Shown: one piece after another, positions 11,469-23,765 of the stretch
How the letters are laid out: each line of letters starts with the position of its first letter
Position numbering within the stretch: position 1 is the first letter of the stretch
NCBI GenBank assembly: GCA_001972305.1
Contig: BDDD01001456.1
Coordinates: 186,001 to 250,000 of the forward strand
Direction: 5' to 3'
DNA length: 64,000 bases
From: Cephalotus follicularis
Lineage: Eukaryota > Streptophyta > Magnoliopsida > Oxalidales > Cephalotaceae
Translations under genes and position numbers: made by a program
Notes under the pieces: model-generated
Databases searched by the model: none
Seen by the model: the letters and a program-made list of their open reading frames with translations, nothing else
What the model was told of the DNA's origin: nothing

Positions 11469-13792
11469 TGTTAGAGTAGGGGTGTCCCTGCATGCCACGA
11501 GGTGGCTCTACATAAATATATATGTATGTATGAGATGCACTCCTTAACTGGAGATATCTCTTTAAGCCGCGGAGCGGCTGCATGTGTGTATATTACTCTC
11601 TATTTATATAATCTAAATTCTGTTTCGTGTTTTATAGTGCATATTCAATCAACAATTGAAACCCGCTATATGTCTATCCCAAACCATCTTCAATGGATCG
11701 GGTGATCACCATGTCATCCGATTACACATATAGTGCCCTGTCGTTCGAGGGGTTGGATCTCATGCCTAAGAGGTTATGAGAATGAGATCCTTACTCCATT
11801 CTGATAGAACATTCCAAGTCATAGGTTCACTTTCTTAGGGCAATTGTTGAACCATAAAGACTTGATGTATTATGCTTGCTCCTGGGTTTAGTGGAGGATG
11901 GATTATCTCGTTACCATTTGGATTTATCCTAAAGCATAATGCGGGGCTGGTGCTAAGGAGCATGAGACTGAATAGACCCACCATAGGAAACCTATTTGGA
12001 AAGTCATACCTATGTCAATAGGATTCCTATAGTCTCAGTAGTGTATAGTCTATGGTGACTAGTAGACCATTCGTGGAGCTACGTTGTATCGTTAGACCTG
12101 AGCGGCAAGCATGCATTGTGTTGTAACTGCTTGGCTTTGATTTCCGCCTTCCCCAGCACTAGCCACGTGCTGGCAAAGGGTTGTATTTGGGCCTTGTGGG
12201 ATCTTCATTGAGATGTATGGGCGAACTCGTAATAAGGGATCGTCACACCCGTATGAAGGGTGATTAGCTCTATATTATTTACGTCCGTTAAGATTCATAA
12301 AACCCTGAACAGGTATAGGCAAACTGGAAACGGGGTTTCCGGGGATGTTTGCCAAAAGTCTCAATGCGTACGTGAATTTATAGTTATCGCGACTTTACCT
12401 AGGGGTGACATTTTTCTGAACCCTAGGTTGTGGTCGGAGCCAAGTATGACGTAGGATACATGACACATATGCCGATGACTGGATAAAGTACTGGTTTAAC
12501 CGGATGTCAACTCATAGACGTAGTTGGTTCTACGGATCCGGGGGGTGATGGGTTTCACACCGTTGTCATTCTGATAGTCGAGGACTATCAGGGTGATCAT
12601 ACCAGAACTACTAGGATGTTCTGGGAAATTTATAGTCGTACCGGATTCAAACCGGGCTTTCGGGTCCCACCTGATTATTGGAAAAGCGATGCATGCTACA
12701 CACATGCTAGTTTGGCGGAAAATCTAGTTTTAACTCGTATATATTAATATGGCATTAGTGGTTTATTTATTTATTTAAATTTACCACCGTATTGTCAATT
12801 TGACATATTAAGAGAAACCACAGTGGGAGTATGTTTAACATACCTTGTGCGGGGTGCACATATTTAAAACAAGAGAGAAACAATTTTAGTTAAATTAAAG
12901 AGACAACAACACATGGAAATTTGGATTGTTTTGGCCTTTTGTGTTTGGCGTCTCGTGTACGCCAAAATAGCGCGCCTGGGGCGCTAGCGGGGGAGAAACG
13001 CACGCGTTGCGTGCGCCAGCGCCTGGACGGCGCTTCCGGCCGGAAAAGTAGACGCAGTTGGTGTCGATGGCCGGGGAAAGAGGCGGCCTTGCAACTTTGG
13101 TACGCCTCTCTCTTTTCTCTCCCCGTTTTTCTCTTCTCTCTCTCTCTGTTTGACCGAGACGTATTTTTACATCTTCCCACTGCCGGCGATCCTCTTTTCG
13201 CCGGGCGGGTTGAGTTGCCGCCGTCTGTTCGCAACGTTCCAGGCCGAGTCTCACCGAGTCTTGGCTACCTGCGGCTTTATCGGGTGTTTTACGTCCGCAT
13301 ATGTCGCCGCCGGTCAATGACGCATTGACCGAGTCGCACTGAGTCCCAACTCAGTGTGTCGCCGCCGCTGTTTGCCGCCTTCTGGTGCTTCCCAACGCGT
13401 CTCTTGCAGAAATTGGTTGAGAAGTTTTTTTGGAGTCTGTTGGTGTCTTGGTTGATTTTTTCGTGGACTGGCCGGAAACCGGCAGTGGAGCCGGTAACCG
13501 GAAGTTGCTTCGGCAAGCATGTAGCGGCAAAGTGACGGAGCCGCCAATGTTGGTATGGTTCCTAATATTATGTTTTTAATGTTTACCGAATTGGTTTCGA
13601 TTAAGTCGATGTATGCTTGACTTTTCGTTTGGTTCGATTGAATATTTAACGACGATCCTAGGCGCATAGATTTTGGTAGTAAGATGTAAGTGTGACCTTG
13701 ACTTTGTGTCTTGGTGGTTTTTGAAAAATTTAAATTATACACACTTGCATCCTAAACCCAAAATCGATCGGGACCCCTCCCGGGTTCCAACA
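11469..13792 (+). repeat. Element B 3' LTR
   Basis: Starts TGTTAGAGTAGGGGTGTCC and ends GGGTTCCAACA, followed by the duplicated ACAGG and then D's LTR. It pairs with 1873-4199. The CpG-rich part is at about 12950-13560 and includes a pyrimidine tract (13105-13150). Confidence 0.93.
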
Positions 13793-13797
13793 ACAGG

Positions 13798-15372
13798 TGC
13801 GTAGTCTCTTCCCGTATAAGCGTCGACACATGCTCTTCATGTCGTCAACGCGTATGTCACTGGAATAACAAGGCGTCAATGGATGCTTTCCACGATATTA
13901 ACTCCCAGTGGCTCTAGGTACATATAGCGTCAAGTCATGCTCTTTATGTCATTATCGCGTAAGTCCCTATTTTAGATGGTGTCGATGCATGCTCTCCATA
14001 ATGTCAACACCTAGCGGATCAAGCTAGACATGGCGTCAATGCATGCTCTTCATGACATTGACGCCAAAAGGTAGGATGAGACATTCTCTTCTATTTTTCA
14101 AACCCTCTGTTTGGAATATTTCATCGTGGAATTGCATTAACCTAAATCCAGCAAATGAAATACTCACTCGCAAAGTAACATCTTCCCTGATGTTATCCTT
14201 TCACTAATTGACATGTGTCCGTGACATGTCACCCTGTTCAAAGCAGGTAGAACCCGCCAAAAGCCTATCGATCTCCGGTATGAAGATAAATTCCCAGAAC
14301 ATTCCAATTTCTGATACGACCATTCCAATAGTCACAAACTATCAAAACAGCCCCGTGTGAGCGCCAGTCACCCCCCTGATCCATGTATTACCACGTCTAT
14401 CGTTAATAGTCCGAATAGCCAGTCACTTTATCCAGTCATCGACATATGTGTCATGTTTCCCTAGCCATACTTGGCTCCGATCCCTGCCTAGGTTTGGATG
14501 AATGTCACCCCTAGTATTACTGCGATAACTATGAATCTATGAATACATTGAGAATATCGGCAGACCTCCCATGAAAACAACTCTTTCCCAATCCCCCTAT
14601 GTCTGATCAGGACTTTTAAGTCTACAATGCACACAGATAAATAGAGCCGGTCACCCTCAGCCCAGGTGTGACGATCCCCTATTGCGCACTCACCCATACA
14701 TCTCAATGCAGCACCCACAAAACCCAAACACAACCCTTTTGTCAGCACGTGGCTAGTGCTAGGCAAGGCGAAAATCAAAGTCAAGCAGTCACTACACAAT
14801 GCATGCCACCTGCTCAGGTTAAAGGAGACAACGCAGGCTATAGACCTATTAGTCACCATAGACTACACACTACCGAGACGATAGGAATCCTCTTGACATT
14901 GGGTATTGACTATCCAAATAGGTTTCCTATTTGTGGGTCTGTTCAGTGTCATGCTCTCAACACATACCTCACATTTAGCTTTAGGGATAAACCCAAATGG
15001 CTACAAGATAACCAACCTCCACTGCTAGCGCGAGAGCAAGCATAATGTGACAAGTCTTTGCGGTTCATCAATGGCCAAAAGAAAGTGAACCTATGACTTG
15101 GAACGGTTTGTCACGGGGAGTAAGGGTCCCATTCTCATAGCCTCCTTGGCACAAGATCCAACCCTTTGGGGTGACAGGGTGCTATATGACATACAGTTAA
15201 TTATAAATAATTAGTCTGTTCCTTTTGGTTTGTTGGGATGAGCCATATAGCCTTGCCAATATATAAATATGCACATGAAATATGAATGAAATTCAGAATT
15301 GTATAAATCAAGAGTGTATATATACAACCAACAAGCCATGTTGTAGCATACAGGGAGACGCCTAACCTAACA
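13798..15372 (-). repeat. Element D 3' LTR, U3-side piece
   Basis: This is the continuation of D's LTR to the right of B. Its minus-strand start is TGTTAGGTTAGGCGTCTCC at 15372. The reverse complement aligns with element I's 5' LTR (53602-54789 and 57230-57650), including the 'gaaagga.aacat.agggaagatgtt' region. Confidence 0.85.
13817..14072. repeat. GTCGACG/GTCAACG palindrome cluster in D LTR (second part)
   Basis: About eight related sites spaced 25-45 bp. Examples are AAGCGTCGACACATGC (13818), CGTCAACGCG, GGCGTCAATGG, GTCGATGCATGC and GGCGTCAATGC. They alternate with GCATGCTCT spacer text. The same array is in element I at 57338-57690 in the opposite orientation. Confidence 0.8.
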
Positions 15373-15385
15373 ATCTCCCACTTGG
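15373..15385 (-). other. Element D polypurine tract
   Basis: The complement reads CCAAGTGGGAGAT directly before the LTR start on the minus strand, as in A (38996-39007) and B. It is the second-strand primer site of Copia elements. Confidence 0.85.
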
Positions 15386-15516
15386 CCCTATAGCCACGAT
15401 GACCTTTAGCCTATGCCCATGGCACTTTGATGTCTCTCTAGAACAGTGCTGCTCAAGGCCTTGGTGAGTGGGTCTACTAAATTTGCCTCCGTGGCAACTC
15501 TCTCCAGGGTAATGTC

Positions 15517-16541
15517 TCATCTGTCAATGATCTCTCTAATCAGGTGATACCGTTGTTGTATATGCTTGGAGCGATGATGAGATCGCGGTTCTTTGGCTTG
15601 TGCAACAGCCCCATTGTTGTCACAGTACACCATAACTGGATGTGCAATGGTTGGAACCACATCAAGTTCAGCAATGAGCTTTTGCATCCAAACAGCTTCC
15701 TTTGCGGCATCTGAGGCTGCAAGATATTCCACTTCCGTAGTGGACTCAATAGTAGTTTCCTACTTTGAACTCCTCCAACTCACAGCACCTCCACTCAGGA
15801 CAAAAACATATCCTGAAACATACTTGTGATCATCTGGATCACTGTTGAAACTAGAGTTTGTAAAGCCCTCTAATCTGAACTCACTATCTCCTCCATAGAC
15901 CAAGAAGGTATCCTGACTCTTTTTCAGGTATTTGAGAACCCCCTTGACTGCTTCCCAGTGTTTCTCACCAGGGTCCGACTGAAATTGACTATCCATACCC
16001 AAGGCATTGGCGGCATCAGGTCTAGTACATTGCATGGCATACATGATGGAGCCAACAGCCGAAGCATATGGCTACCTACTCATGCGAGCCCTCTCCTCAT
16101 TTGTCTATGGAGACATCCTCTTGGAGAGGTGAATTCCCTGGCCAATCGGTAGAAGGCCACGCTTGGAATTCTCAAGGCCACACCGTTTCAGCACCATGCT
16201 AATGTACTGAGTTTGGGAGAGTCCCAACAACCTATTAGATCTGTTTCTATAGATCTTTATACCCAATATATAGGAGGCCTCTCCCAAATCCTTCATGGAG
16301 AAGTTCTTGGACAACCATACTTTAATGGACTGCAACATACCCATATCATTCCCTATGATTAGTATGTCATCCACGTATAGTACCAAGAAGATGATGTTTG
16401 GGCCATCTTGTTTTCGGTAGACAAAAGGCTCATCCATGTTTTTGACGAAACCAAAAGTCTTAACGGTCTCGTCAAAATGGATTTTCTAGCTACGGGATGC
16501 TTGCTTAAGGCCCTAGATAGACCTTTGGAGCTTACACACTC
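15517..16541 (-). pseudogene. Element D reverse transcriptase and RNase H remnant
   Basis: On the minus strand, reverse-transcriptase text (about 16541-16105) contains the YVDD active-site motif (complement of 16366-16377) within FLVLYVDDILIIGND. It is followed by 'TRPDAANALGMDSQFQSDPG' and RNase H text with 'EYLAASDAAKEAVWMQKLIA' and CDNNGAVAQAKEPRSHHRSKHI. These blocks are standard for Copia pol. The remnant is one of the better-kept pol pieces here but is still broken. Its 5' part is absent from the window, because A's LTR resumes at about 16543. Confidence 0.9.
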
Positions 16542-16542
16542 T

Positions 16543-16969
16543 CTGTGGATTCACCAAGCTTGGAGCACTTTGCTGAGTTTTTTTGTATGGATAGTAGCTG
16601 GGGTTTTGGAATCTGTTGGTTGGAGCAATAGAATTTCAACTTGGAGGAGGAGTTAAAATCATGAAGATTCAGAAGGAATCTATTGAATCTTGAACCGGTA
16701 AAGACAAAGGAGCCATCACCGTGTGGTTTGATCTCTTTGTCCCTCTCTGTGTCCCCATGTTAGTGCATCACATTTTCATGTTAGTGTGATGCCAATTCAA
16801 GTATGTTATGATGTGGTGTTCCTTGTGACTTGTGCATTCCCTGAATTGGACCTTGTTCTTGGTGTTGAGGCCTTAACTTCCGCTGCTATTGATTAGAAAA
16901 ATTTTTGTTTGCACCCTTAACACCCTTTGGTCTGATTCTGGCTTAAGGGATGAATTACCATTCTCAACA
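16543..16969 (+). repeat. Element A 5' LTR, right piece
   Basis: Aligns with the end of A's 3' LTR (about 40690-41218), including 'agtagctggggttt', 'cttccgctgc', 'caccctttggtc' and the end CCATTCTCAACA. The PBS follows directly. Confidence 0.85.
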
Positions 16970-16970
16970 G

Positions 16971-16983
16971 TGGTATCAGAGCC
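16971..16983 (+). other. Element A primer-binding site
   Basis: TGGTATCAGAGCC follows the LTR end at 16969 by one base. It matches the initiator-Met tRNA 3' end. Confidence 0.93.
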
Positions 16984-18900
16984 AACCACATCATCCATCA
17001 TTGAATTTCATGCCTACGATAATGACTGATTAAAAGTTTAATTATGGGATGTGTTTGTATGGTTGAACTCATCTTCTAGATGCCTAAGTGTGTTCTTGGT
17101 GTTTGTATGTTTTTGAATGAAATTGGATTTCATTTTACGATATTATTCTGTGGATTGTATTACAATATGTTTTGGACTTATGTTTGGTACCTGCATAGTG
17201 CATTCGAAGGTTATCTAATATTTTCATGGTGCAGATAATTGGATTGCCTAAGTCCAATCCCTGGAAAAGCTACTGTTTATGGCATGGTGTCATTTTTACA
17301 GCAGGTTTAAGCGTCAACACTTTAGGTTCAAGCGTCGACGCTTATCCAGATGACTTGTATATTAGCACTGATGGCTGTGTTAAGCGTTGACGGTTTGTTA
17401 TATAATTTCAATGCTTACGCACAATGCGTCGATGTTTTGATTAAAGCATTGAGGCTATTGATTAAAGTGTTGACGTTTTTGAGTTAAGCGTCGACACTTG
17501 CTCAAGCGCTAAAATAGATGATGAGCATTGACAAATACTGTCGACGTGTAGGACGTTGGACGTTAAGCGTCGACGCCTTCACCATATCGTCGACGCTCAG
17601 ATTTAAAAAAAATAAATAATTTTCGAATTTTTGCATTAAGGAACTTATAGGATAATAATCATTACTTGATTTAGTGGGAGTTTGATCTATAAACAACCTA
17701 TGATATTAAATTTTCTTATTGGTTATTATGAGAGGCATTTGTGTTTGTTTTGAAGTTATATTAGACATGCTTTAATACTCTTATGCACAATGGATGGCCT
17801 AAAAGGACAAGATCTAACTTTGGTTTTCTTTTGTGGATGATTTAATCTATTATTTATTAATGGTCTGTAATAAGGTGTCTGCGTGCACCATTTATTTCTC
17901 CACTTATGTATTGTCTTCTTAAAATTTTCTATGTAAATTTATTTGAAATGTAAAGTTTCTTTTGTAAAAGAAGACCTTGCAAGGAAAGATGGAGGAGAGG
18001 AGAGGATAATAGAAGTACAAGACCATTGAAGGCCATGAATGCATGGCTCTGAATGTAATAGATGGATTTAATCATAGCACCTAGGAAGACCAAGTAGTGA
18101 CTTTGGGCTCAAGTCATTACTTGTAGTGATGTCCTTTCCATTCCATTGATTTATTTTAGAAATAAATCCAAGGTGCATAAGATGGATAGTCCAAATACAT
18201 ATCATGCATGCAAAGCCGTAATTAATTGGAATTGGGTAATGAAACCAATGAATTAATTAAAGGCTTGGTAATTAAAATATGAGACCGCAAATTCCCTCAA
18301 GTAAATAATAAGTCTGAACGTAGGAACTCATGGAGTGGTTCCCCGTGGCCTTCCGCAATTTTCGTTGAGTGGTGTAACTGGGTTATTAGTTTGTCATGCC
18401 CTAGTTGAGGTTGGTAACCTGTGGGATGCTATGTCAACGTCGGTGTTGGGAACCGCAAAGGGTGGATATGTTTTAGCACTTGGACACGCCTACGTGTGGG
18501 TATTAAAATGGGTGCATTATAATGAAGATTGTGGGTGTTTGACTTATCTTGATTGTAATGGTTTGTTATGCCCTAACTAAGGCCATATTGAATCAGAGGC
18601 CGAATTTTATGATTGGATCTTGTATTGGAAACAAATTTGCAAGATAGCCTACCCATTGGATATATTGTCGTTTGTTATTCCCTAGCTAAGGCCATAATAT
18701 GATCGTGATGGATTCCAATCCCCACTAGGAAGTTGGACTTCTTGAGTTCCATATAGAGGTATGGAATACGATTAGAATAGTGGGAGGAACCATAAGCACT
18801 AAAGACCAAGTGTTATGGGTGTCATATATTAAAATTGGAATAAATGCTAACTCATCTTTATGTTTCCTTCTCTAGGTTTCTAGAATATAGCTTTACAATC
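16984..18900 (+). other. Element A leader (5' untranslated region)
   Basis: About 1.9 kb of non-coding leader before gag. It carries a dense GTCGACG palindrome cluster (17309-17600) and landmarks shared with the leaders of B and I ('cctaggaagaccaagt' at 18081). I see no structured RNA or gene in it. The short open frames in 17500-18580 have no family resemblance. Confidence 0.7.
17309..17600. repeat. GTCGACG palindrome cluster in A leader
   Basis: Around ten sites. AAGCGTCAACACTTTAGG (17309) and AAGCGTCGACGCTT (17330) come first, then AAGCGTTGACGG, CGTCGATG, AAGCGTCGACACTT, CTGTCGACGTG, AAGCGTCGACGCC and CGTCGACGCTC. Unlike the LTR clusters, this one is outside the LTR, downstream of the PBS. 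Confidence 0.85.
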
Positions 18901-18902
18901 TG

Positions 18903-19740
18903 CTATGCCCTGTATACTAGAGACAAACAAACTTGAGGGCCCTAATTTCAACGATTGGCAATGAAACCTCAAGATTGTCCTAACGGCCAATAAATTGGAG
19001 TATGTGATGACTGGGGGGCCTCCTTCACTGGGTGAAGAACCTACGCCCGAAGACAGTGAGCGTCTGGAAAAATGGCTAGAGGATGACGAGCAAGTTCGAT
19101 GTCTTGCCCTTCTTGGGATGACACCGGAGCTTCAACGTGAGAAGGAGAAGATGGAGACCTTATCCGCTATACTGATCCATCTTCAGGCAATGTATGGGGC
19201 TGAGTCTAGGACTCAGAGGTTTAATCTCTCGTGCAAACTCTTCAAGCCGCAGATGCATGAAGGAGCTTCAGTCCATGATCATGGGTTGAAGATGATAGAC
19301 ATGATTGAGCAGCTCGCTCAATTAGGGTTTGTCATGGACCACGATCTTTATGTGGATCTCATTATCACGTCCCTTCCTAAGTTGTTATCATAGTTCTTAG
19401 TGACTTTTCATTTGAACAAGATAGAAGTAACTCTTACTGAATTGATTGCTATGTTTAGGATGGCTGAGAACAATTTGGACTCTAGGAAGTCAAAGACCCA
19501 CTCCTTACTTCTTCCTTCTTCTAGGTGTGCCCAAGGAAAGGGCAGTGCTTTGTCTTCCTCCAAAGGGAAGGGTGTGCTCGGGCCTGTCATTACAAAAGGC
19601 AAGGGTAAGAATAAGCAAAAGAAGAAGAAGGGTAAGCTTGGAGCTCGTGGGGATATTGCCAAGAATCGTGTGAAGCAGTTGGTGGCTGAGGTTTCCTTTT
19701 TTTAGTGTGGGAAGACTGGACACTAGAAGAAGGATTGTTG
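18903..19740 (+). pseudogene. Element A gag remnant (UBN2-type with zinc-knuckle region)
   Basis: The frame from about 18903 begins with the typical Copia 'L.GPNFNDW' block and continues as KLEYVMTGGPP, LEDDEQVRCLALLGMTPEL and 'MIEQLAQLGFVMDHDLYVD'. It closely parallels element I's gag (59777-60300). A lysine-rich segment and zinc-knuckle remains lie at 19560-19740. Gag would form the particle and bind RNA. It is broken. Confidence 0.85.
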
Positions 19741-19799
19741 GGTTACTGATGCTGGAGTCTCTTCTGATACTACGCATGGTGCGAGTACGTCATGTATGT

Positions 19800-20091
19800 T
19801 CATGATTGAACTAAATATAGCTATGAATAGGAGTTCTTCATGGGTATTGGATACTGGATGTGGAAGTATTCCTTGCAATTCATTGCAGGGACTATGAAAA
19901 GTTAGAAAGCTTGGACTTGTGGCTTGGGGATGGATCTAGGATCATCGCTGAAGCTGTAGGGATTTGTGATATTATTTTAAGTAATGGTTATGTATTGACA
20001 CTTAATTCTTGTTATTGTGTTTCAAACTTTGTAAGAAATTTTATAAGTGTTTCATACTTATGCAATTTAGGCTTGGAGCTTAAATTCCCTG
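19800..20091 (+). pseudogene. Element A protease remnant
   Basis: Text around 19840-19860 reads SSWVLDTG, the aspartic-protease start of Copia pol, followed by 'DGSRIIAEAVGICDIILSNG' and VLTLNSCYCV. It stops at about 20091, where LTR-like piece X begins. Copia pol text of the same strand resumes at 36568. Confidence 0.85.
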
Positions 20092-21434
20092 AGTAATACC
20101 CCATACTGTAAATTGGAGTATAGTATTTTGGGCCTTGGTGATTTTACTAAAGTGCCAAATGTGGGATTTAGGAATATGTAGGCCTTGAGTTAAGAGCATG
20201 CTTTGGTAGCTCAATAATCCGGCCCATTTCGAAGAAAATATCTTATGAAGCATCCTGAGGAAGCTTCGTGGAGATCGAGGCAAGGTTTTGTCAAGAAAAG
20301 AAAGGAGAGTGTTCAATGAGAGGGAGAACGATGATGGGGTAAAAAGCAGGTTACGCTTGAGATTTTGGCGTTCTTATTGAGACCATTCTGTAAGAATCTA
20401 GGTTGTCAGTGGTTTCTCACCCAGTCATTTGGTGTTCGAGGAAGGAAGATTTTCTTTATCCTCTTCCAAGGACGGATGGTAAATCCTTGTGGAAGAAAAG
20501 GAGATTCTTTGTATTTCTGGCGTTGATTAAGCTAAACTGTTTTCGAGTTGTCCTTGAGTATGATTATACTCGGATTGGGTGATTGATCTGGAGTATTGCG
20601 AAGCAAGTATGTGGTGGTACTGCGGTAAATCAGTAAGTGATTTTGTTTATTGAAATTCTAATATATTTATGTATATATATTGGAGTTTCTGAATATTGTG
20701 ACTTGTACTCTGATGATTCTTGTGTTGAGAATGTGTTGAGACAGGTTATGCGATATTGATGTCAGACAAGGGTGGAGCTGTGCGGTGATTCATCAGCCCC
20801 TCGATTGATTTTCTGCTTTACGACATGAATTATTGTTGTTCTCGACGCAGAGCATTGATGAGCTCTGGTGTGTGAGACTCATTTGGCCGATGACGAGTAT
20901 GCGTTGGATCCCAATTCCAATTAGTAGTTGCATTGTCTATAATGACCTGCTAAGTGTAACTGTCCCTGGGTTCCGTTACCGGGATCTGCTCATTCCGTTT
21001 GTCTATGACGGTAATGTTGCGTGAGTGCAACTGATGGATCCGCTACCTCTTCCATCAGGCCAGATTGAGTGTTCTTATATATTATTGCCGGCAAGGGTAG
21101 CTTTTGTGGACGCACGTTTTTCCCCTTGGTCTATGATCAGATATAAGTTTTTCCCCCGCGAGGGCTAGAGCGTGCATTTCATAAGATGGCCCCTCGTGTG
21201 AGGTTGAGATATGATATGTGGTTCTCCTCACAAGGGAAAGAGAGAGCATTGATATACCGGTCCCTCATGTGAAGTTGAGTTATGTACTGTCATTCTGATA
21301 TAGCAGAGCTGATGATATTGTGGCTAAGGAGGTTCCGGCATAGCTGATGATATTGTGGCCGAGGTGGTTCCGGCAGAGTAGTGTATGGCCACGGGTAGTG
21401 TGGTAAAGGTGAGCTTGTTGATTTAAGCAGGTAC
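20092..21434 (+). mobile_element. X: Gypsy-like LTR piece left of element E
   Basis: A 1.3-kb non-coding stretch between A's protease and the 5' LTR of E. It begins TAATACCCC, resembling a Gypsy LTR start, and has long-LTR features such as 'aagcttcgtggagatcgagg' and an interspersed 38-bp direct repeat (21300-21384). I see no domain, PBS or matching copy elsewhere in the window. The most likely reading is part of an LTR into which E inserted, but unclassified DNA is possible. Confidence 0.4.
21300..21384 (+). repeat. Two-copy 38-bp tandem repeat in X
   Basis: The unit 'gctgatgatattgtggc' plus 'gaggttccggca'-like text occurs twice in a row with few differences. Confidence 0.8.
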
Positions 21435-23657
21435 TGTGACAACCCGAATTCCCTTTTGTACTTTTCATGCATACATTGTACCGTATTGTACTGTATCGAA
21501 TTGTATTGAATTGAGGTATTCTTATACCTATTGTTATTGTATTGGTTATATGCATGTATAGTCAGGATTTTGGGCTGAGTATCGGAGAGTTGGTCGAATT
21601 GACTATATAAGTCAATTTCTCACTCTTATTCTTTCACTTTTTCATTCTTCTCCCTCTCTCTATCCTTCCCCCCCTCTCTCTCTTACTGGTAGCCTCCCTC
21701 CATCTCCATAGCAGCTCCTAATTGCATCTCCTTCAACAAGGATACCGATTGCAAGTGTGGGTTACCGATTGAGTGACAGAACAGCTGATTCTTGGGTGAT
21801 TTCAGCCGATTCACCGATCGATAGCTCAACCTTTGAATCTTCATTAAAGGTAGGACTTCCCTACTTGATTGCTTATTACTTAATTGCATAATTGATTGAA
21901 TGATTGATTGAATTGTGTGATTGTATTGCATTGAATTGAAAAACTAGGGTTTTATTGATTTCCTTGATCTAACTGATCTAGGAGGATTGAAATTGAATTT
22001 TGAAGGTTGTAACAAGTTTTAATAGCCTCAAATGATTGATTTTAAACCTTGGTTTTCAAAGATTGCCTTTAAATTGAATTTTGGTATGAGATTGGCTGGT
22101 TTTTCTGCACAAAACTTGACCCTGCCCAGCAAAGACATCGACCCCTAGCCCATGGACGTCGATGTCTTTCGCTTCAGAGTGTTGTATCTGTAATTCCGTA
22201 ACAAAGACAGCGACGTCTTTGCCTCGAGATGTCTTTACCCAGGCTATTTTTATTGAAACCCGTCGACGTCTTTCTCCAAGGACATCGACGTATTTCGGCC
22301 ATATCTCTACACAAATAGAGAAAGACATCGATGTCTTTCAAAGACCTTGACGTCTTTCCACCATTTTACTGATGCGTCGACGTCTTTCACCAAGGACATC
22401 GACGCCTAATGGACTGAAAGGAGTTTTTAACTACTTTAAAGCTGGTTTTCAACTTCTTTTCACATTGTCACTTGATTGGAGCCTCACTTGAGGTGTTCAA
22501 GTGTTTTAAAATGGTTTTAATGATTGTACTGACCGATTGATTGCTTGAGTCATGAGTGATGTGAGTCTAAGTCAGTAAGTTGGACGCACATTCCCAACCC
22601 TCCATTAGATACCGTCACTCATTGACTTTGCTTATTGAAATTGTAATGACATTGTACTGACAGATTGATTGTATTGTAAGAATCCTATAGAGTGACCTTA
22701 TGATTCGTGTTGGCATGTTAGGTTATTGACTCTGTCCACCTATTTCATCGATCGTTTCATTTATTGCATTTTATTTACCCGCTGACGAGCGGTACCGATT
22801 GATTGTCAATTATTGCTCCCTTGAGGCTGTAGCTCCCTAACGGTATCAGTACCTCCCTCGGTTGTAGCTCATCGAGATTGTATGGACCCAGCCATAGGCT
22901 GAAAGATCTATGAGTCCTAGACCTGATCAGTCTGAGAACCATAGATAGATCTCCCACCCTTTTTGAAGGACTACCTTCCGTGGGGTTGATCACTGCTAAC
23001 TGATTGACATCGTATTGACCCGGGGTTTCATGCTCTATAGGATATTGATTGATTGATTGGATGTTTTATACACCACCATTGAGTGTGTGCCATTGATTGA
23101 TTGATATAGATCCTATCCGTACGCTCAGTTATGGGCCATTGTCATATGGGTAGTCTGATCGCCAACTGTACATATGCATTTTCCATGTCATGCATTGATA
23201 TTGTACACCGCACATTGTTATTGCATAGATTGTCACCAATATTGCACATTGTACATGCATACATGCTGCATGAGGTTTCCGCTTAGCCAGTGTGGCGAAC
23301 CCCATCCTTCGGGGTGGGGCTGTGTTGTACCTTTGTGTACGGCATAGGTAGGGCAGTAGGTGGTAGCGGACTGAAGGATTTAAGGTTCCATGGACTGAGG
23401 GGTTCGTCTGGATCTGACAGAATTCTTAGTAGTGCTGTATTGAAGAGTTGATCAGTGTATTGTAAAAGATTGGTATTGTAAAAGATTGTATTGTATTGTA
23501 CTGTAAAGATGGATTGTTGTATTGTATCTTCCGTGTAATGATATGTTTTGCAAAGTTTTAAGCTTTTCCGCATTTTTATATTGCTAGTCCTGACCATTGT
23601 ATTGTTATTGGAGTGAGAGTAATGCCACGTGTTCGCCCAGCGGGCGCGGGGTTTTAC
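21435..23657 (+). repeat. Element E 5' LTR
   Basis: Starts TGTGACAACCCGAATTCCC and ends GGGGTTTTACA, with the PBS three bases later. The first 1.13 kb aligns with 35399-36567. Confidence 0.92.
22131..22410. repeat. Palindrome cluster AAAGAC-ATCGAC-GTCTTT in E 5' LTR
   Basis: Sites such as AAAGACATCGACCCC, GGACGTCGATGTCTTTC, GCGTCGACGTCTTT, AAGGACATCGACG and AAAGACATCGATGTCTTTC. The core GTCGAC is the same as in A and H, but the arms (AAAGAC/GTCTTT) are specific to E. The 3' LTR repeats the array at 36096-36411. Confidence 0.85.
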
Positions 23658-23660
23658 AGA

Positions 23661-23671
23661 ATGGTATCAGA
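23661..23671 (+). other. Element E primer-binding site
   Basis: TGGTATCAGAG, initiator-Met type, lies three bases after the LTR end. Confidence 0.9.
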
Positions 23672-23765
23672 GACATTGGTTGGTCTGCTAGCTAAGTACA
23701 TTAATGCGTTGATTGTGATTGACCGAATGGATTTGCATAGAGATTGATATAGAATTTGAAAGAGA

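Larger units (their letters stand above)
1873..13792 (+). mobile_element. Element B: Ty1/Copia LTR retrotransposon inserted in D's LTR
   Basis: Both LTRs are present (1873-4199 and 11469-13792, about 2.33 kb each). The element is flanked by a perfect 5-bp target-site duplication ACAGG (1868-1872 and 13793-13797), and the D LTR sequence continues on each side. Inside are an initiator-Met type PBS (4202-4212), a leader, a gag remnant, integrase, reverse transcriptase and RNase H remnants, and a polypurine tract just before 11469. Solo LTR G splits the integrase region. The coding part is heavily broken. LTR divergence, about 7% over the first 270 bp compared by eye, suggests an old copy. Confidence 0.9.
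849..16542 (-). mobile_element. Element D: minus-strand Ty1/Copia, partial, inserted in A's 5' LTR
   Basis: Read on the minus strand, this is the 3' half of a Copia element: reverse transcriptase and RNase H (15517-16541), a polypurine tract (complement of 15373-15385) and a 3' LTR running from 15372 down to 849. That LTR is split by element B. Its outer end reads TGTTTGGAACGAGC on the plus strand, which is the complement of an LTR end in ..CCAAACA. The LTR belongs to the same family as that of element I (53602-58564), in the opposite orientation. The element is a broken fossil, and its 5' half is not in the window. Because only one end is present, no target-site duplication can be checked. 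Confidence 0.8.

Noticed and set aside
12895-13328. Overlapping 114-142-codon frames on both strands of B's LTR
   Set aside because: They occur in a CpG-rich segment where stop codons are rare, overlap each other on opposite strands, and resemble no protein. The same applies to 3293-3725.
18335-18580. 81-codon frame in A's leader
   Set aside because: No recognisable domain. The related leaders of B and I do not keep it.
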